Source: an uncultured Bacteroidales bacterium (GTDB lineage Bacteria; Bacteroidota; Bacteroidia; Bacteroidales; Muribaculaceae). Taken from it: 40,228 nt of DNA. The position numbers were made by a program, and so were the translations under genes. The stretch is taken from assembly GCA_905210435.1 (NCBI GenBank), contig CAJLWO010000020.1, forward strand, positions 1-40,228, written 5' to 3'. The notes beneath the pieces are model-generated. The model ran no database searches, was not told the origin of the DNA, and saw only the letters and a program-made list of their open reading frames with translations. Shown here one piece after another: positions 24,284 through 32,349 of this stretch; positions within the stretch are counted from its first letter, which is position 1; each line of letters starts with the position of its first letter.

Positions 24284-25621
24284 TCACAGTCCGTTTTTAG
24301 TGATGCGGGCTTCGACTTCCCAGGTGCGCAGACGGTCCTTATACAGATTGTTGGCATTGACACGCGCTATGTCGAGGTTGGAATCTGAATTCCCCTCCCA
24401 CCTACGGCACAGATACAGGGAGTCGTAGATGCGCCCTATGCGGTAATCACGCGATATGGCAAGCCCCAGCGCGTAATCCTCACCGTAGGAAGTGTTGGGC
24501 ACCCGGATTTCACGCAGCAGATTGGTGACGAAAGCGCGCGGCGCACCCAGTCCGTTGATGCGAAGCGCATTGTTGCGCCCGTTGTCGTCGGTCCATTCGC
24601 GGTGGTCGATAAGACCCGGCGGGAGCGGATTGAGGTTGAAATCGGTAAGTTCGTACGACCCGATTACCATTCCGCAGTTCTCCTTGCGGAAAGTGTCGAC
24701 GATACGCTGCAGCGTGTCGGTGTTTTTGTAGAGGTCGTCGCTGTCGAGCTGTACGGCAAACCGGCCGCAGTGCGCCGAGTTGATGCCCTCGTTCCAGCAT
24801 CCCCCGATACCTAAGTCGGAAAATGCCGGAATAATTACTTTCAGGTTGTCATATTTGTCGGCAAGGCCGCGGAGCACGTCAGTCGTGCCGTCGGTGGAAT
24901 GATTGTCGATTACGATGACATTGTATTTGAAATCAGCCGTCTGTGACAATGCGCTCTCCACGGCGTCGGCTATCGTTGACACGCGGTTGCGCACAGGTAT
25001 TATCACTGACGCTTCCACGGGGAAATCACCGCTGTAGTCGGCATCCTTGAAATGCGGCTCGAGGTAAGCCCCGATTTTTTTCAGATGGACGGTGCAGGCA
25101 TCCTCCATCTCGAGCTGACGTGCGCGGTTGCGCGGGTCGACGTAATCAAACTGTTTTTCTCCCGATGTGCGCGTATCCGTCTCGACTGCGGTATATAGCG
25201 TCTCGGGTATATGCACGATGCCGGCAAGACGGCTCAGTGCCAGCCGCACGGCATACATCCCGGCGTACCGGTAGTCGGCGTCGATTGTGTCGCAGGCCTC
25301 GCGCAGACGGCGCGTGTCAATCATGACGAGCGGACCAAAATCGAAATCGTCGCGCAGCGATCCTTTGAAGCAGTCGATTGTAGGCACCTGTTTTGTCTCC
25401 CCCGAGAGGGTGGTGACACGGTAGTCGGAATACACCATCGCGGCTCCGCTGTCGGCTGCTATGCGAGCCATGCGCGGCAGGCAGTTGTAGCCCGGAGCGA
25501 GTGAATATGGCGATGCGAATATGGCGACATAGTCGGCGATAGCTCGCTCTGCTATCTCTTTCCATGCACCCGTTGTGCCGAAATCATAGCCGTCGGCGCG
25601 GGAAAATACCTCAAATTTCAT
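24284..25621 (-). CDS. Family 2 glycosyltransferase, probably tandem GT-A domains
   Basis: The C-terminal half (from about residue 203) is a clear GT2 domain: ASVIIPVRNR, VIVIDNHSTDGT (236-247), and the metal-binding DSDD at 293-296. The first 150 residues look like a second, degenerate GT-A half, with MVYSDYR near 62-68 and conserved spacing. There is no membrane segment. GT2 enzymes move sugars from nucleotide donors. The acceptor here is unknown, and the link to muropeptide use is only by location, 17 bases downstream of the amidase gene and 106 bases upstream of the DUF4922 gene. Confidence 0.85.
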   Translation of the reverse strand: MKFEVFSRADGYDFGTTGAWKEIAERAIADYVAIFASPYSLAPGYNCLPRMARIAADSGAAMVYSDYRVTTLSGETKQVPTIDCFKGSLRDDFDFGPLVMIDTRRLREACDTIDADYRYAGMYAVRLALSRLAGIVHIPETLYTAVETDTRTSGEKQFDYVDPRNRARQLEMEDACTVHLKKIGAYLEPHFKDADYSGDFPVEASVIIPVRNRVSTIADAVESALSQTADFKYNVIVIDNHSTDGTTDVLRGLADKYDNLKVIIPAFSDLGIGGCWNEGINSAHCGRFAVQLDSDDLYKNTDTLQRIVDTFRKENCGMVIGSYELTDFNLNPLPPGLIDHREWTDDNGRNNALRINGLGAPRAFVTNLLREIRVPNTSYGEDYALGLAISRDYRIGRIYDSLYLCRRWEGNSDSNLDIARVNANNLYKDRLRTWEVEARITKNGL

Positions 25622-25638
25622 ATCAGTTTAATGTCATT

Positions 25639-28380
25639 TTATAATTCAATATTAGTATCCTGCACCGAGGCGGGAGTGCCTGTCGGGAACCGGTAATTGC
25701 GGTCAAATACGACGGAAGGCGTGGGTTGCGGCTCTATCGGCAGCGGGGTGGTGCGCAGGTACAGGAGCATCTGCGCCATGAGCATCTCACGTTCATCAGC
25801 GCTGCGTATGGTCTCGAACGGAAATCCCATCGTTATTACGGCGCTTTCTTTGCGGTTGGATGCCACGGCGGCGCTTTTGCCGTTCTCGGCGTAGGTCATG
25901 ATTGACTGCGACACGCCGCGTTCGGCGCTTACTATCGCATCGGGCGATTCCACGACATATATCTTTTCGTTCGGTTGCGACGCGTATTGCAGCCCGTCGC
26001 CCGGCCGGTGGCAGTTGGCCCAGAACGGGAGTACATCGATTTTTCCCGACACTGCGGCAAACGCGCTCTCATACTCGATGCCGAGCACCTGACGTGCAAA
26101 TGCCGCATCCGCTCTCATTGTCGAGTCGGAGGAAAAAGGATTGGCAAACAGGTCGGCGGCTATGAATGTGCCGCTTGCAAGCAGACTTCCTTTGCGCGAG
26201 GTATGGTCACGCAGTTTCTTCTGCAACGCTGCCGGGAAAGCCTTGAACCGAGTGGAGGCTTCTGCATTGCCCATCAGCACCTCTTTCTGCTTTCCGATGA
26301 TGAGGTCGATGATGGAGTTACGGTAGTTATGTCCGAGATACCCTTCAAGCGATGTGGAGATAAACGGATAGCCTGCGGCCGCGATTGCTGCGCCGTGCAC
26401 ACGCGGATAGTCGAAGCTGTTGCCTGCCACAGGGTGGCCGTCGTATTTGCTTTCGCTTGCGCCGAAGCCCGGATCTGCTTCATCGTCGACCCACGGGCTT
26501 TCGCGGTCAAAATTGTATTGTGAGCCGGAGTAGGCTATATTGCGGCGATAGGGCACGCCGTAGTCGAGCTGGTCGAGAAATCCTGCCTCGTCGGGCGTCT
26601 CCATCCAGTCGGGCGCCGACAGACGCGTGAACCCGTTCACTATAAGGACCTGCGGATTGCCGTTGTCAATCCGGCACAGGCTGAGCGTCTCTGACGGGAA
26701 GGAGATACCTCCGGCATTGGCGGCGATGATGCGGAAATTGTATATGATGCCCGGTTTGGCCTCAAATTCGTATGAAGTGCCGGTCTCCTCGGCAATTTTG
26801 AGGAATACGTCGGAAAGCCCTTCCGACATCTCTACGTAATATTTCGAGGGCACGGCTGTCGGTTCGAGGGAATCGACGGTGGCTTTCCAGCGGAGCCTGT
26901 AGAGGCCCTTGCCACGGTCCTCAATCATGAATGCTCTTACCGGCAGCGGCTGTACCATGTAGCCCCCCTTTGCCCCGTATAGGTATTTGAGCATCCCTTT
27001 GTAGATGGCACGCGCCGCGTCGAAACGGAACTGCGGGTTCTGCCCGTGCCGCATGTCGGCGAAATTCTGGTGGGAGAGAAGTTCTACGAGAGCCGACGGC
27101 ACTTTCGGAATACGCGCTTCGGCATATTTGCGGTTGCGGGTCTTGCGTTTGGTCCACAGCGGCTCATGGAGCGCTTTCATGTCGTTGACCACCGAATTGA
27201 CGATGCTTTCGGCCAAGTCGCGGTTGGTGGTGCGCCGGCGCCCGTCGCCGAGGCGTGTGCCACCGTCGGTGGAATATATTCCGAGCGTACCTACTATCGT
27301 AGAGTCGGGGGTGGTGCCTGCGTCGGTGTGAAGCGCGAACGCTATGTCTACCGGGATGCCGAGCCCCTTTTCCTTAGGCAGTCTCGACGACCCTCCCGCA
27401 AGATAGTTTACCCATAGCGGGCGGCTGTTGAAATCGTCGGAATAATCATTCTCATAATCGGTCTTTGAATAGACCTCAACAGGTGCGCCTGCCCACTGCA
27501 GCCAGTAACGGGCACCCTCCATCCATCGCGGCAGTCCGCTTGTGATGCCGTCTTTGCCGCGTGCCACATTGCCCGTGCCGCCACCTATCCTGACTGCGTC
27601 GGCCGTGACAGTCTTGCCTATATTGGTGCCTGACGCCGCGTTGCTTATAGTGACTATCGGGATCTCCTGCACGCCTGCTTCCAACGGGAAGCTGCCCAGC
27701 GCAATCCATGTCCCTCCGCCCATCGTCTGGTTGACGGTGAATGTCTCGTCGCCACGCAGCGAGTGTACGGTATATTTTACTGCATCGGAACTGTTGGGGA
27801 GCGAAGCGTAAGAGATGTAGACGGTATATTCTCCGGCACGCGGTATGCGGGCGTTCCACGATGCAGTCGAAGCGTCGGCGTTGGTCCCTACGGTAGTGAT
27901 ACTGCGCACCGACCCCTCGCTGAAAGGATTCTGGCGGTCGGAAAGGTTTCCTGACGGCATCCTGAACCCGGGTTTTGTCGCTGTTGTCCATTTTTTCAAT
28001 GTCGATATTTCGGAGTATCCGGGTGTCGACGGGGAGTCTGCATCGATGATTACCTCGATGTCGTTGAGGTCGCGTTCGCGCGGCAGCATCACGTATGCCC
28101 CTGCGTTTTCAAGCATAGGTACAAGCAGGTCGAGCACATACGAGGTGGAATAAAGGTCCTCGATGGTCTGCATCAGGTGTGCCCGTTGCCACAGCCATCG
28201 GTTTTTCTCGATATTGTAATATTTGCCGTGGCTTTGCCACAGGGCGATATTCCTTCCGTCAAGACCTTTGGGAGCTTTAGGGAAACCGTCGCGCACAACG
28301 GGTTGCTGTGCCGTGGCGGGAATAATGCATGTGACGGCGGCGAAAGCAAAAAACAATATATTTGCAACAAATTTTTTCAT
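25639..28380 (-). CDS. Secreted N-acetylmuramoyl-L-alanine amidase-like multidomain protein (golvesin-like and Fn3 domains)
   Basis: A 913-residue exported protein with a signal peptide (FFAFAAVTCIIPATAQ). Residues about 40-115 (IALWQSHGKYYN, MLENAGAYVMLPRERD) and 330-460 (DIAFALHTDAG, VELLSHQNFADMRHG) look like the two halves of an Amidase_3 domain. An inserted beta-rich golvesin-like domain covers about 130-265 (GEYTVYISY, GIPRW-type end). A fibronectin type III domain covers about 475-570. The last 340 residues (VLIVNGFTRL onward) resemble the tail seen in Bacteroidetes proteins often labelled xanthan lyase. Cleaving stem peptides from wall fragments would feed the neighbouring muramidase and permease. 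The reaction is inferred from fold and setting. Confidence 0.78.
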   Translation of the reverse strand: MKKFVANILFFAFAAVTCIIPATAQQPVVRDGFPKAPKGLDGRNIALWQSHGKYYNIEKNRWLWQRAHLMQTIEDLYSTSYVLDLLVPMLENAGAYVMLPRERDLNDIEVIIDADSPSTPGYSEISTLKKWTTATKPGFRMPSGNLSDRQNPFSEGSVRSITTVGTNADASTASWNARIPRAGEYTVYISYASLPNSSDAVKYTVHSLRGDETFTVNQTMGGGTWIALGSFPLEAGVQEIPIVTISNAASGTNIGKTVTADAVRIGGGTGNVARGKDGITSGLPRWMEGARYWLQWAGAPVEVYSKTDYENDYSDDFNSRPLWVNYLAGGSSRLPKEKGLGIPVDIAFALHTDAGTTPDSTIVGTLGIYSTDGGTRLGDGRRRTTNRDLAESIVNSVVNDMKALHEPLWTKRKTRNRKYAEARIPKVPSALVELLSHQNFADMRHGQNPQFRFDAARAIYKGMLKYLYGAKGGYMVQPLPVRAFMIEDRGKGLYRLRWKATVDSLEPTAVPSKYYVEMSEGLSDVFLKIAEETGTSYEFEAKPGIIYNFRIIAANAGGISFPSETLSLCRIDNGNPQVLIVNGFTRLSAPDWMETPDEAGFLDQLDYGVPYRRNIAYSGSQYNFDRESPWVDDEADPGFGASESKYDGHPVAGNSFDYPRVHGAAIAAAGYPFISTSLEGYLGHNYRNSIIDLIIGKQKEVLMGNAEASTRFKAFPAALQKKLRDHTSRKGSLLASGTFIAADLFANPFSSDSTMRADAAFARQVLGIEYESAFAAVSGKIDVLPFWANCHRPGDGLQYASQPNEKIYVVESPDAIVSAERGVSQSIMTYAENGKSAAVASNRKESAVITMGFPFETIRSADEREMLMAQMLLYLRTTPLPIEPQPTPSVVFDRNYRFPTGTPASVQDTNIEL

Positions 28381-28385
28381 TACTA

Positions 28386-28393
28386 CAAATGTA
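28386..28393 (-). promoter_or_regulatory. -7 element TACATTTG directly before the amidase gene
   Basis: This exact TAnnTTTG match lies only 5 bases from the ATG at 28380, so a transcript from it would be leaderless or nearly so. No clear -33 TTTG is seen, so it could be chance. Confidence 0.3.
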
Positions 28394-28462
28394 ACTAATA
28401 ATAATGAAAAAAACAGGGCAAAAAGCTACAATAATAGTTAAGAAAAAATGTTAAACACCTCC

Positions 28463-29887
28463 CTATTCCTCGGGCGCCACAAATGTATATGCCCCGATTT
28501 CGGCCGGTGAATGCACCGCCACCCCGTAGCGGTCGGCAGTGAACCCGAAGATGTCGTATGCCGCATCTGCCGCACCTATGGCCGGTGACTCCGGCTTCAC
28601 GCGGTAGTCGAACAGATATTCATTGCGCACGGTGTAGTAAAGCGGGTCGGTGTCCCACAGGCAGTTGATGAAATTGTCGTCGTCCGTTCCTTTGCTTTTG
28701 AATATGCAGCGTCGCATGGTGACGGCCGTTCCGGTAAGGTCGCCGTGCGAAAACTCCGTGCCGTTGCCGTAGACGATGGTATTGGTGAAATCGGCCGAGA
28801 TGTACGGCTTCTGGCCGCTCTCCTCGTCGGAGTCGTCGGGACTGAGATGCGCAAGCTGTATGGCCGGGCCGCCGAGCACCGTGAACAGATAGTAGTTGGC
28901 TATGGTGCAGTGGTTGAATATATGTTTCCCGCCGGTAAGTCTCACTATGCCTTGCGAAGCGTCGGTCAGCTCGCAGCCCACGGCCTTGATATTGGCGTGG
29001 AACGAGTCGATGATATAGTTGGTGGTATTGCGTATCTGGCAGTTGGTGAGCGTCAGGGCGGGGGAGTCGCCCGACTCGATGGCAGACAGTGTCAGGCCGT
29101 CGGAGCTGTTGCGTACCGAAGTATGCGACATGCTGTTGTCGCGTGACGATGATGTGAAATATATTCCGCCCCATTGCCCCGACATCAGTTCGTAGGGTAT
29201 GGAGGCGGCCACGTTGCCTGTGCGGTAGCCTGTTATCTCAACCTGTGCGTCGGGAGTTCCGGTGGTGAGCAGCGTCCCTTCCACCTTGAACGCCGATTTG
29301 TCCTTCATACGCACCTTTGTGCCTGCTTCGAGTGTGAGCGTGGCGCCGGGAGCAATCCTGATGGTGTCGGATATGAGATACGGTTTTGCCGCGTTCCATA
29401 TCGTATTGCCGGTAATGTCCAAGCCGTTGTATCTTACTACATCCTGCCCCTGTATGTTGAGCACCACGGTCGATGTCACTCCGTTGGTGATGAAGTCGAG
29501 ATGACGCTCTACCTCCAGCAGGTCGTCACGGCCATTTTCGGGGAGGGTGGCCTCCACAAACACGAATATCGAATCGTTGGGACGTATCTCGATGTCGCTG
29601 AACGATTTGCCTGAAAATCCGTCGACGTTGAGACGGAAATAGCCGTCGTTGTCGTCGCGGAGGGATATATTGCTTATGTTCAATATCTTGTCGTGACGGT
29701 TGTAGACGGTGAAACGGCGTGTCGGTGAGCCTTCGAGTGTGTAAATTTCACCCATTTTTAAGGTATCGACCGAGAATGCCGGCTGGTCGGACGGTGAAGT
29801 CGTGACTCCGTCCTCGATGCACGCCGTCAGCATGCAGGCCGCGATGGCAGCTATTACAGTAAGATATATTGATATTTTGCGTTTCAT
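28463..29887 (-). CDS. Parallel beta-helix lipoprotein
   Basis: The N-terminus is a lipoprotein signal (basic start, hydrophobic AAIAACMLTAC with the lipid cysteine at about residue 23), so the mature protein is membrane-anchored and probably surface or periplasmic. Residues about 40-155 resemble an immunoglobulin-like domain. From about 160 the sequence has the short repeating strands of a right-handed parallel beta-helix (NTIWNAAKPYLI, APGATLTLEAGTKV, SPALTLTNCQIRN). The ending AIGAAD followed by EIGAYTF is typical of choice-of-anchor or pectate-lyase-like proteins. It is the first gene of the minus-strand cluster. The ligand is unknown, and polysaccharide or peptidoglycan binding is a guess. 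Confidence 0.8.
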   Translation of the reverse strand: MKRKISIYLTVIAAIAACMLTACIEDGVTTSPSDQPAFSVDTLKMGEIYTLEGSPTRRFTVYNRHDKILNISNISLRDDNDGYFRLNVDGFSGKSFSDIEIRPNDSIFVFVEATLPENGRDDLLEVERHLDFITNGVTSTVVLNIQGQDVVRYNGLDITGNTIWNAAKPYLISDTIRIAPGATLTLEAGTKVRMKDKSAFKVEGTLLTTGTPDAQVEITGYRTGNVAASIPYELMSGQWGGIYFTSSSRDNSMSHTSVRNSSDGLTLSAIESGDSPALTLTNCQIRNTTNYIIDSFHANIKAVGCELTDASQGIVRLTGGKHIFNHCTIANYYLFTVLGGPAIQLAHLSPDDSDEESGQKPYISADFTNTIVYGNGTEFSHGDLTGTAVTMRRCIFKSKGTDDDNFINCLWDTDPLYYTVRNEYLFDYRVKPESPAIGAADAAYDIFGFTADRYGVAVHSPAEIGAYTFVAPEE

Positions 29888-29962
29888 TGATATTGTCGTT
29901 GATGTATGTCAATAAAATAACGAAAACCTATGTGGATTATTGCTTTATAAATATAAAATCAC

Positions 29963-29970
29963 TACCTTTG
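29963..29970 (+). promoter_or_regulatory. -7 element TACCTTTG for the queuosine transporter-HAD operon
   Basis: This is the same -7 sequence as the tRNA-Leu promoter, with a CTTTAT stretch about 19 bases upstream as a weak -33. Transcription would begin near 29,977, leaving a leader of about 175 bases that contains a REP-like hairpin. Confidence 0.55.
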
Positions 29971-30052
29971 CGCCTCCGTTATAGGAGTAAGAGGGTATTG
30001 CGGAAATGCAGATCTCGCTCGACATTGTAGGGAGAATGTTGCAAAACTTCCA

Positions 30053-30080
30053 ATTGTAGGGACGCACGGTCTGTGCGTCC
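30053..30080. repeat. REP-like palindrome, second copy
   Basis: This shares ATTGTAGGGACGCACGGTCT and the following GTGCGTCC with the copy at 24,223-24,250. Here the outer bases do not pair, so the stem is shorter. It lies in the leader of the queuosine transporter gene. Confidence 0.7.
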
Positions 30081-30151
30081 GGAAAATCGTCCGTCTGTCG
30101 CCGCCTCCCACCCTCCAAGAGTGCTTGCTACCTCGTTAAAAACAAGAAAAA

Positions 30152-30808
30152 ATGAAACAATTAGCCAACCGCCAAGTATCGGCGCTTTATCTCGTGCTCG
30201 TCCTGACATTCTGTATATGTCTGATTGTAGCAAATCTTGTGGAAATCAAGACAATCGACCTCGGACCGCTGACTATCACCGCCGGGGTGATAATATTCCC
30301 TCTTTCGTATATCATAAATGACTGTGTTGTTGAGGTCTACGGACTTCAGCGCGCCAAGTTCATGATATGGCTCGGATTCGCGTCGAGCCTGTTTGTGACG
30401 CTTGCCCTGCAGCTGTCAATCGCGCTCCCCGGCTCGGCGGAGTGGACATCGCAGTCGGCCATGCAGGAAATCTATGGAGGCGTGCCGCGTATCGTTGCGG
30501 CAAGTTTTCTCGCGTTTCTGTGCGGCTCGATGGTCAATGCCTATACGATGGAACGAATGAAGCGTTCGGGCAACGACGCGCGCCGCTTCTCGTTCCGCGC
30601 CATATTGTCGACCGTCTACGGCGAATGTATCGACTCGGTGATATTTTTCCCGATAGCCTTCGGCGGAGTGCTGTCGTGGCGCATGATAGTCTCGCTGATG
30701 GTCACGCAGGCCGTCATAAAGACATTATACGAAGTGATGATACTTCCTGTCACGATTCTTGCCGTAGGCAGGTTGCGTAAAGTGGAAAGGATGGTGGAGC
30801 ATGCGTGA
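30152..30808 (+). CDS. yhhQ: Queuosine precursor transporter (YhhQ/VUT family)
   Basis: This inner-membrane protein of 218 residues has about six hydrophobic spans and belongs to the family formerly called DUF165, which takes up preQ0/preQ1 or related queuosine precursors for tRNA modification. Diagnostic parts are VANLVEIKTI, GVIIFPLSYIINDCVVEVYG near residue 45, and a C-terminal SVIFFPIAFGG. It overlaps the HAD gene by 8 bases. The leader before it is long, but I could not fit it to a preQ1 riboswitch. Confidence 0.92.
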   Translation: MKQLANRQVSALYLVLVLTFCICLIVANLVEIKTIDLGPLTITAGVIIFPLSYIINDCVVEVYGLQRAKFMIWLGFASSLFVTLALQLSIALPGSAEWTSQSAMQEIYGGVPRIVAASFLAFLCGSMVNAYTMERMKRSGNDARRFSFRAILSTVYGECIDSVIFFPIAFGGVLSWRMIVSLMVTQAVIKTLYEVMILPVTILAVGRLRKVERMVEHA

Positions 30809-31583
30809 TGCCGAAATGAATTCCGACGCAACCGTGCGCGCTCATGCCGCCTATGACGCAGTCAAGGCGCCGGCAGGCGTGACATGGATATGGTTTGACC
30901 TCGACGACACGCTCTACGATTTCGCAGCCTCGTCGCTCATAGCCCTGCGCGGCGTGTACGACAAATACCGCCTTGACCGCTTTTTCAGCAGCGTCGGGCA
31001 ATGGACCGAAGTCTATCACAGCCATAACGCCGCTCTCTGGAAACTCTACAACGCCGCCATGATTACGCAGCAGAAACTCCGTTTCGACCGCTTTTATCTC
31101 CCCCTGCTCGAAGGCGGTGTCCCCGATGAGGAGAACCGCCGCTTAAATCCCCTCCTCGATGTGGACTATCTCGCCATGCTCGGAGCCACAGGACTGCTTG
31201 TCGACGGTGCGCGTGAAGCACTGGCCCGTCTGAAAGAACGCGGTTTTCGCATCGGTATCCTCTCCAACGGTTTCCGTGGCGTGCAGCATGACAAACTCCG
31301 GTCTTCCGGCATCGGTCATCTGGTCGATACCGTAGTGCTCAGCGACGACATCAATGTCAACAAGCCCGACCGGCGTATATATGAATATGCACTGAGCCGG
31401 AGCGGATCCACCGCGGAAGAGTCACTGATGATAGGCGACAATCCCGATACCGATATCGCGGGCGCCCTGCGTGCCGGATGGAAAGCACTGCTGTATGCCC
31501 CTCGTGCCGAAGATGAAAAAATCGTAATCGATGGATGCGAAATAGCTGTGATACGTCATCTCGGTGCGTTGCTAAATTGGTAA
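30801..31583 (+). CDS. HAD-family hydrolase (YjjG-like phosphatase)
   Basis: This is a 260-residue HAD hydrolase. Motif I is WFDLDDTLYDF near residue 31, with the first Asp as nucleophile. Motif II is ILSNGF near 151. Lys in NKPDRRIYE near 190 is motif III, and IGDNPDTDI near 213 is motif IV. A helical cap lies between motifs I and II. The pattern is closest to YjjG-type nucleotidases, which hydrolyse nucleoside monophosphates. Translation is probably coupled to the transporter through the ATGCGTGA overlap. Substrate is not shown by sequence. Confidence 0.88.
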   Translation: MRDAEMNSDATVRAHAAYDAVKAPAGVTWIWFDLDDTLYDFAASSLIALRGVYDKYRLDRFFSSVGQWTEVYHSHNAALWKLYNAAMITQQKLRFDRFYLPLLEGGVPDEENRRLNPLLDVDYLAMLGATGLLVDGAREALARLKERGFRIGILSNGFRGVQHDKLRSSGIGHLVDTVVLSDDINVNKPDRRIYEYALSRSGSTAEESLMIGDNPDTDIAGALRAGWKALLYAPRAEDEKIVIDGCEIAVIRHLGALLNW

Positions 31584-31738
31584 AAGATTGAAGTTTATTA
31601 AAATTTTGTGCATAAAATTGCACACAATTAAAAAAAAAATGCGATATTTGCATCTGCAAAACGGCACCGGACGTTTTTGCGCTACTAAATGCTTGCAAAC
31701 AAATATATTAACCTATAATTAAAAAATCACGTACAACA

Positions 31739-32011
31739 ATGACTAAAGCAGACATCGTTAACGAAATCGCTAAACGTACAGGTCTTGAAAAGGCCAATGT
31801 ACTCGTCACCATCGAAAATTTCATGGATGTGGTAAAAGACTCCCTCGCCCATGGTGACAACGTATATCTTCGCGGCTTCGGTAGCTTCATCATCAAGAAA
31901 CGTTCTGAAAAAACAGCTCGCAACATCTCTAAAAATACAACAATCATCATCCCCGAACACAACATCCCGGCATTCAAACCGGCCAAAGTGTTCATGGAAG
32001 ATGTAAAATAA
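31739..32011 (+). CDS. HU-family DNA-binding protein
   Basis: A 90-residue nucleoid protein of the HU/IHF family. The N-terminal helical part (MTKADIVNEIAKRTGL) is followed by the signature LRGFGSFIIKKR near residues 43-54, and then the basic beta-arm with ARNISKNTTIIIPEHNIPAFKPAK. It acts as a dimer that bends and packs DNA. An AT-rich, A-tract-containing region precedes it. A tiny ribosomal-type gene follows 77 bases downstream. Confidence 0.95.
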   Translation: MTKADIVNEIAKRTGLEKANVLVTIENFMDVVKDSLAHGDNVYLRGFGSFIIKKRSEKTARNISKNTTIIIPEHNIPAFKPAKVFMEDVK

Positions 32012-32088
32012 TATAGGGTAACGGTTTCGGCCCGACACCCACTGAGAATCAGTCATTTATTTATAAACTTTTTAATCGTTACATCAAA

Positions 32089-32178
32089 ATGCCCAGCGGT
32101 AAAAAAAGAAAAGGCCACAAGATGGCTACACACAAACGTAAAAAACGTCTGAGAAAAAATCGTCACAAGAAGAAATAA
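32089..32178 (+). CDS. 29-residue basic protein, AURKAIP1/COX24 (mS38/bS22-like) family
   Basis: The protein consists mostly of Lys, Arg and His (MPSGKKRKGHKMATHKRKKR followed by LRKNRHKKK). It matches the short AURKAIP1/COX24-domain proteins found in nearly all Bacteroidetes, related to mitochondrial mS38 and mycobacterial bS22, which bind the small ribosomal subunit. It is far too short for most gene finders. Position after HU and before RNase G is consistent with a ribosome or RNA role. Family identity is good; incorporation into the ribosome here is inferred. Confidence 0.8.
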   Translation: MPSGKKRKGHKMATHKRKKRLRKNRHKKK

Positions 32179-32202
32179 TCTCATGACATAACGCTATACA
32201 GG

Positions 32203-32262
32203 ACAAACTTATATGATATTCCGCCAGGCGGTTGTTGTCAATAAGTTTGTTCTTGCGTTTTT
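32203..32262 (+). terminator. Hairpin after the COX24-type gene
   Basis: ACAAACTTAT (32203-32212) pairs with ATAAGTTTGT (32241-32250), with an inner CCGCC/GGCGG stem, followed by a five-base T run at 32258. It is a plausible terminator before RNase G. Confidence 0.55.
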
Positions 32263-32349
32263 ATAAATGAAAGCCGGGCCATAAAGGCGCGGTATCCCCT
32301 AATCCTGCATCGGCCATAATCGACCGCATGCATAATTTAAACCCAACCA

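Noticed and set aside
29977..30151. preQ1 riboswitch before the queuosine transporter
   Set aside because: I could not find the loop and A-rich tail of class I or the pseudoknot of class II in the expected order.
30156..30321. A second small frame overlapping the start of the queuosine transporter
   Set aside because: It is in another frame of a clear membrane transporter gene and has no family pattern.
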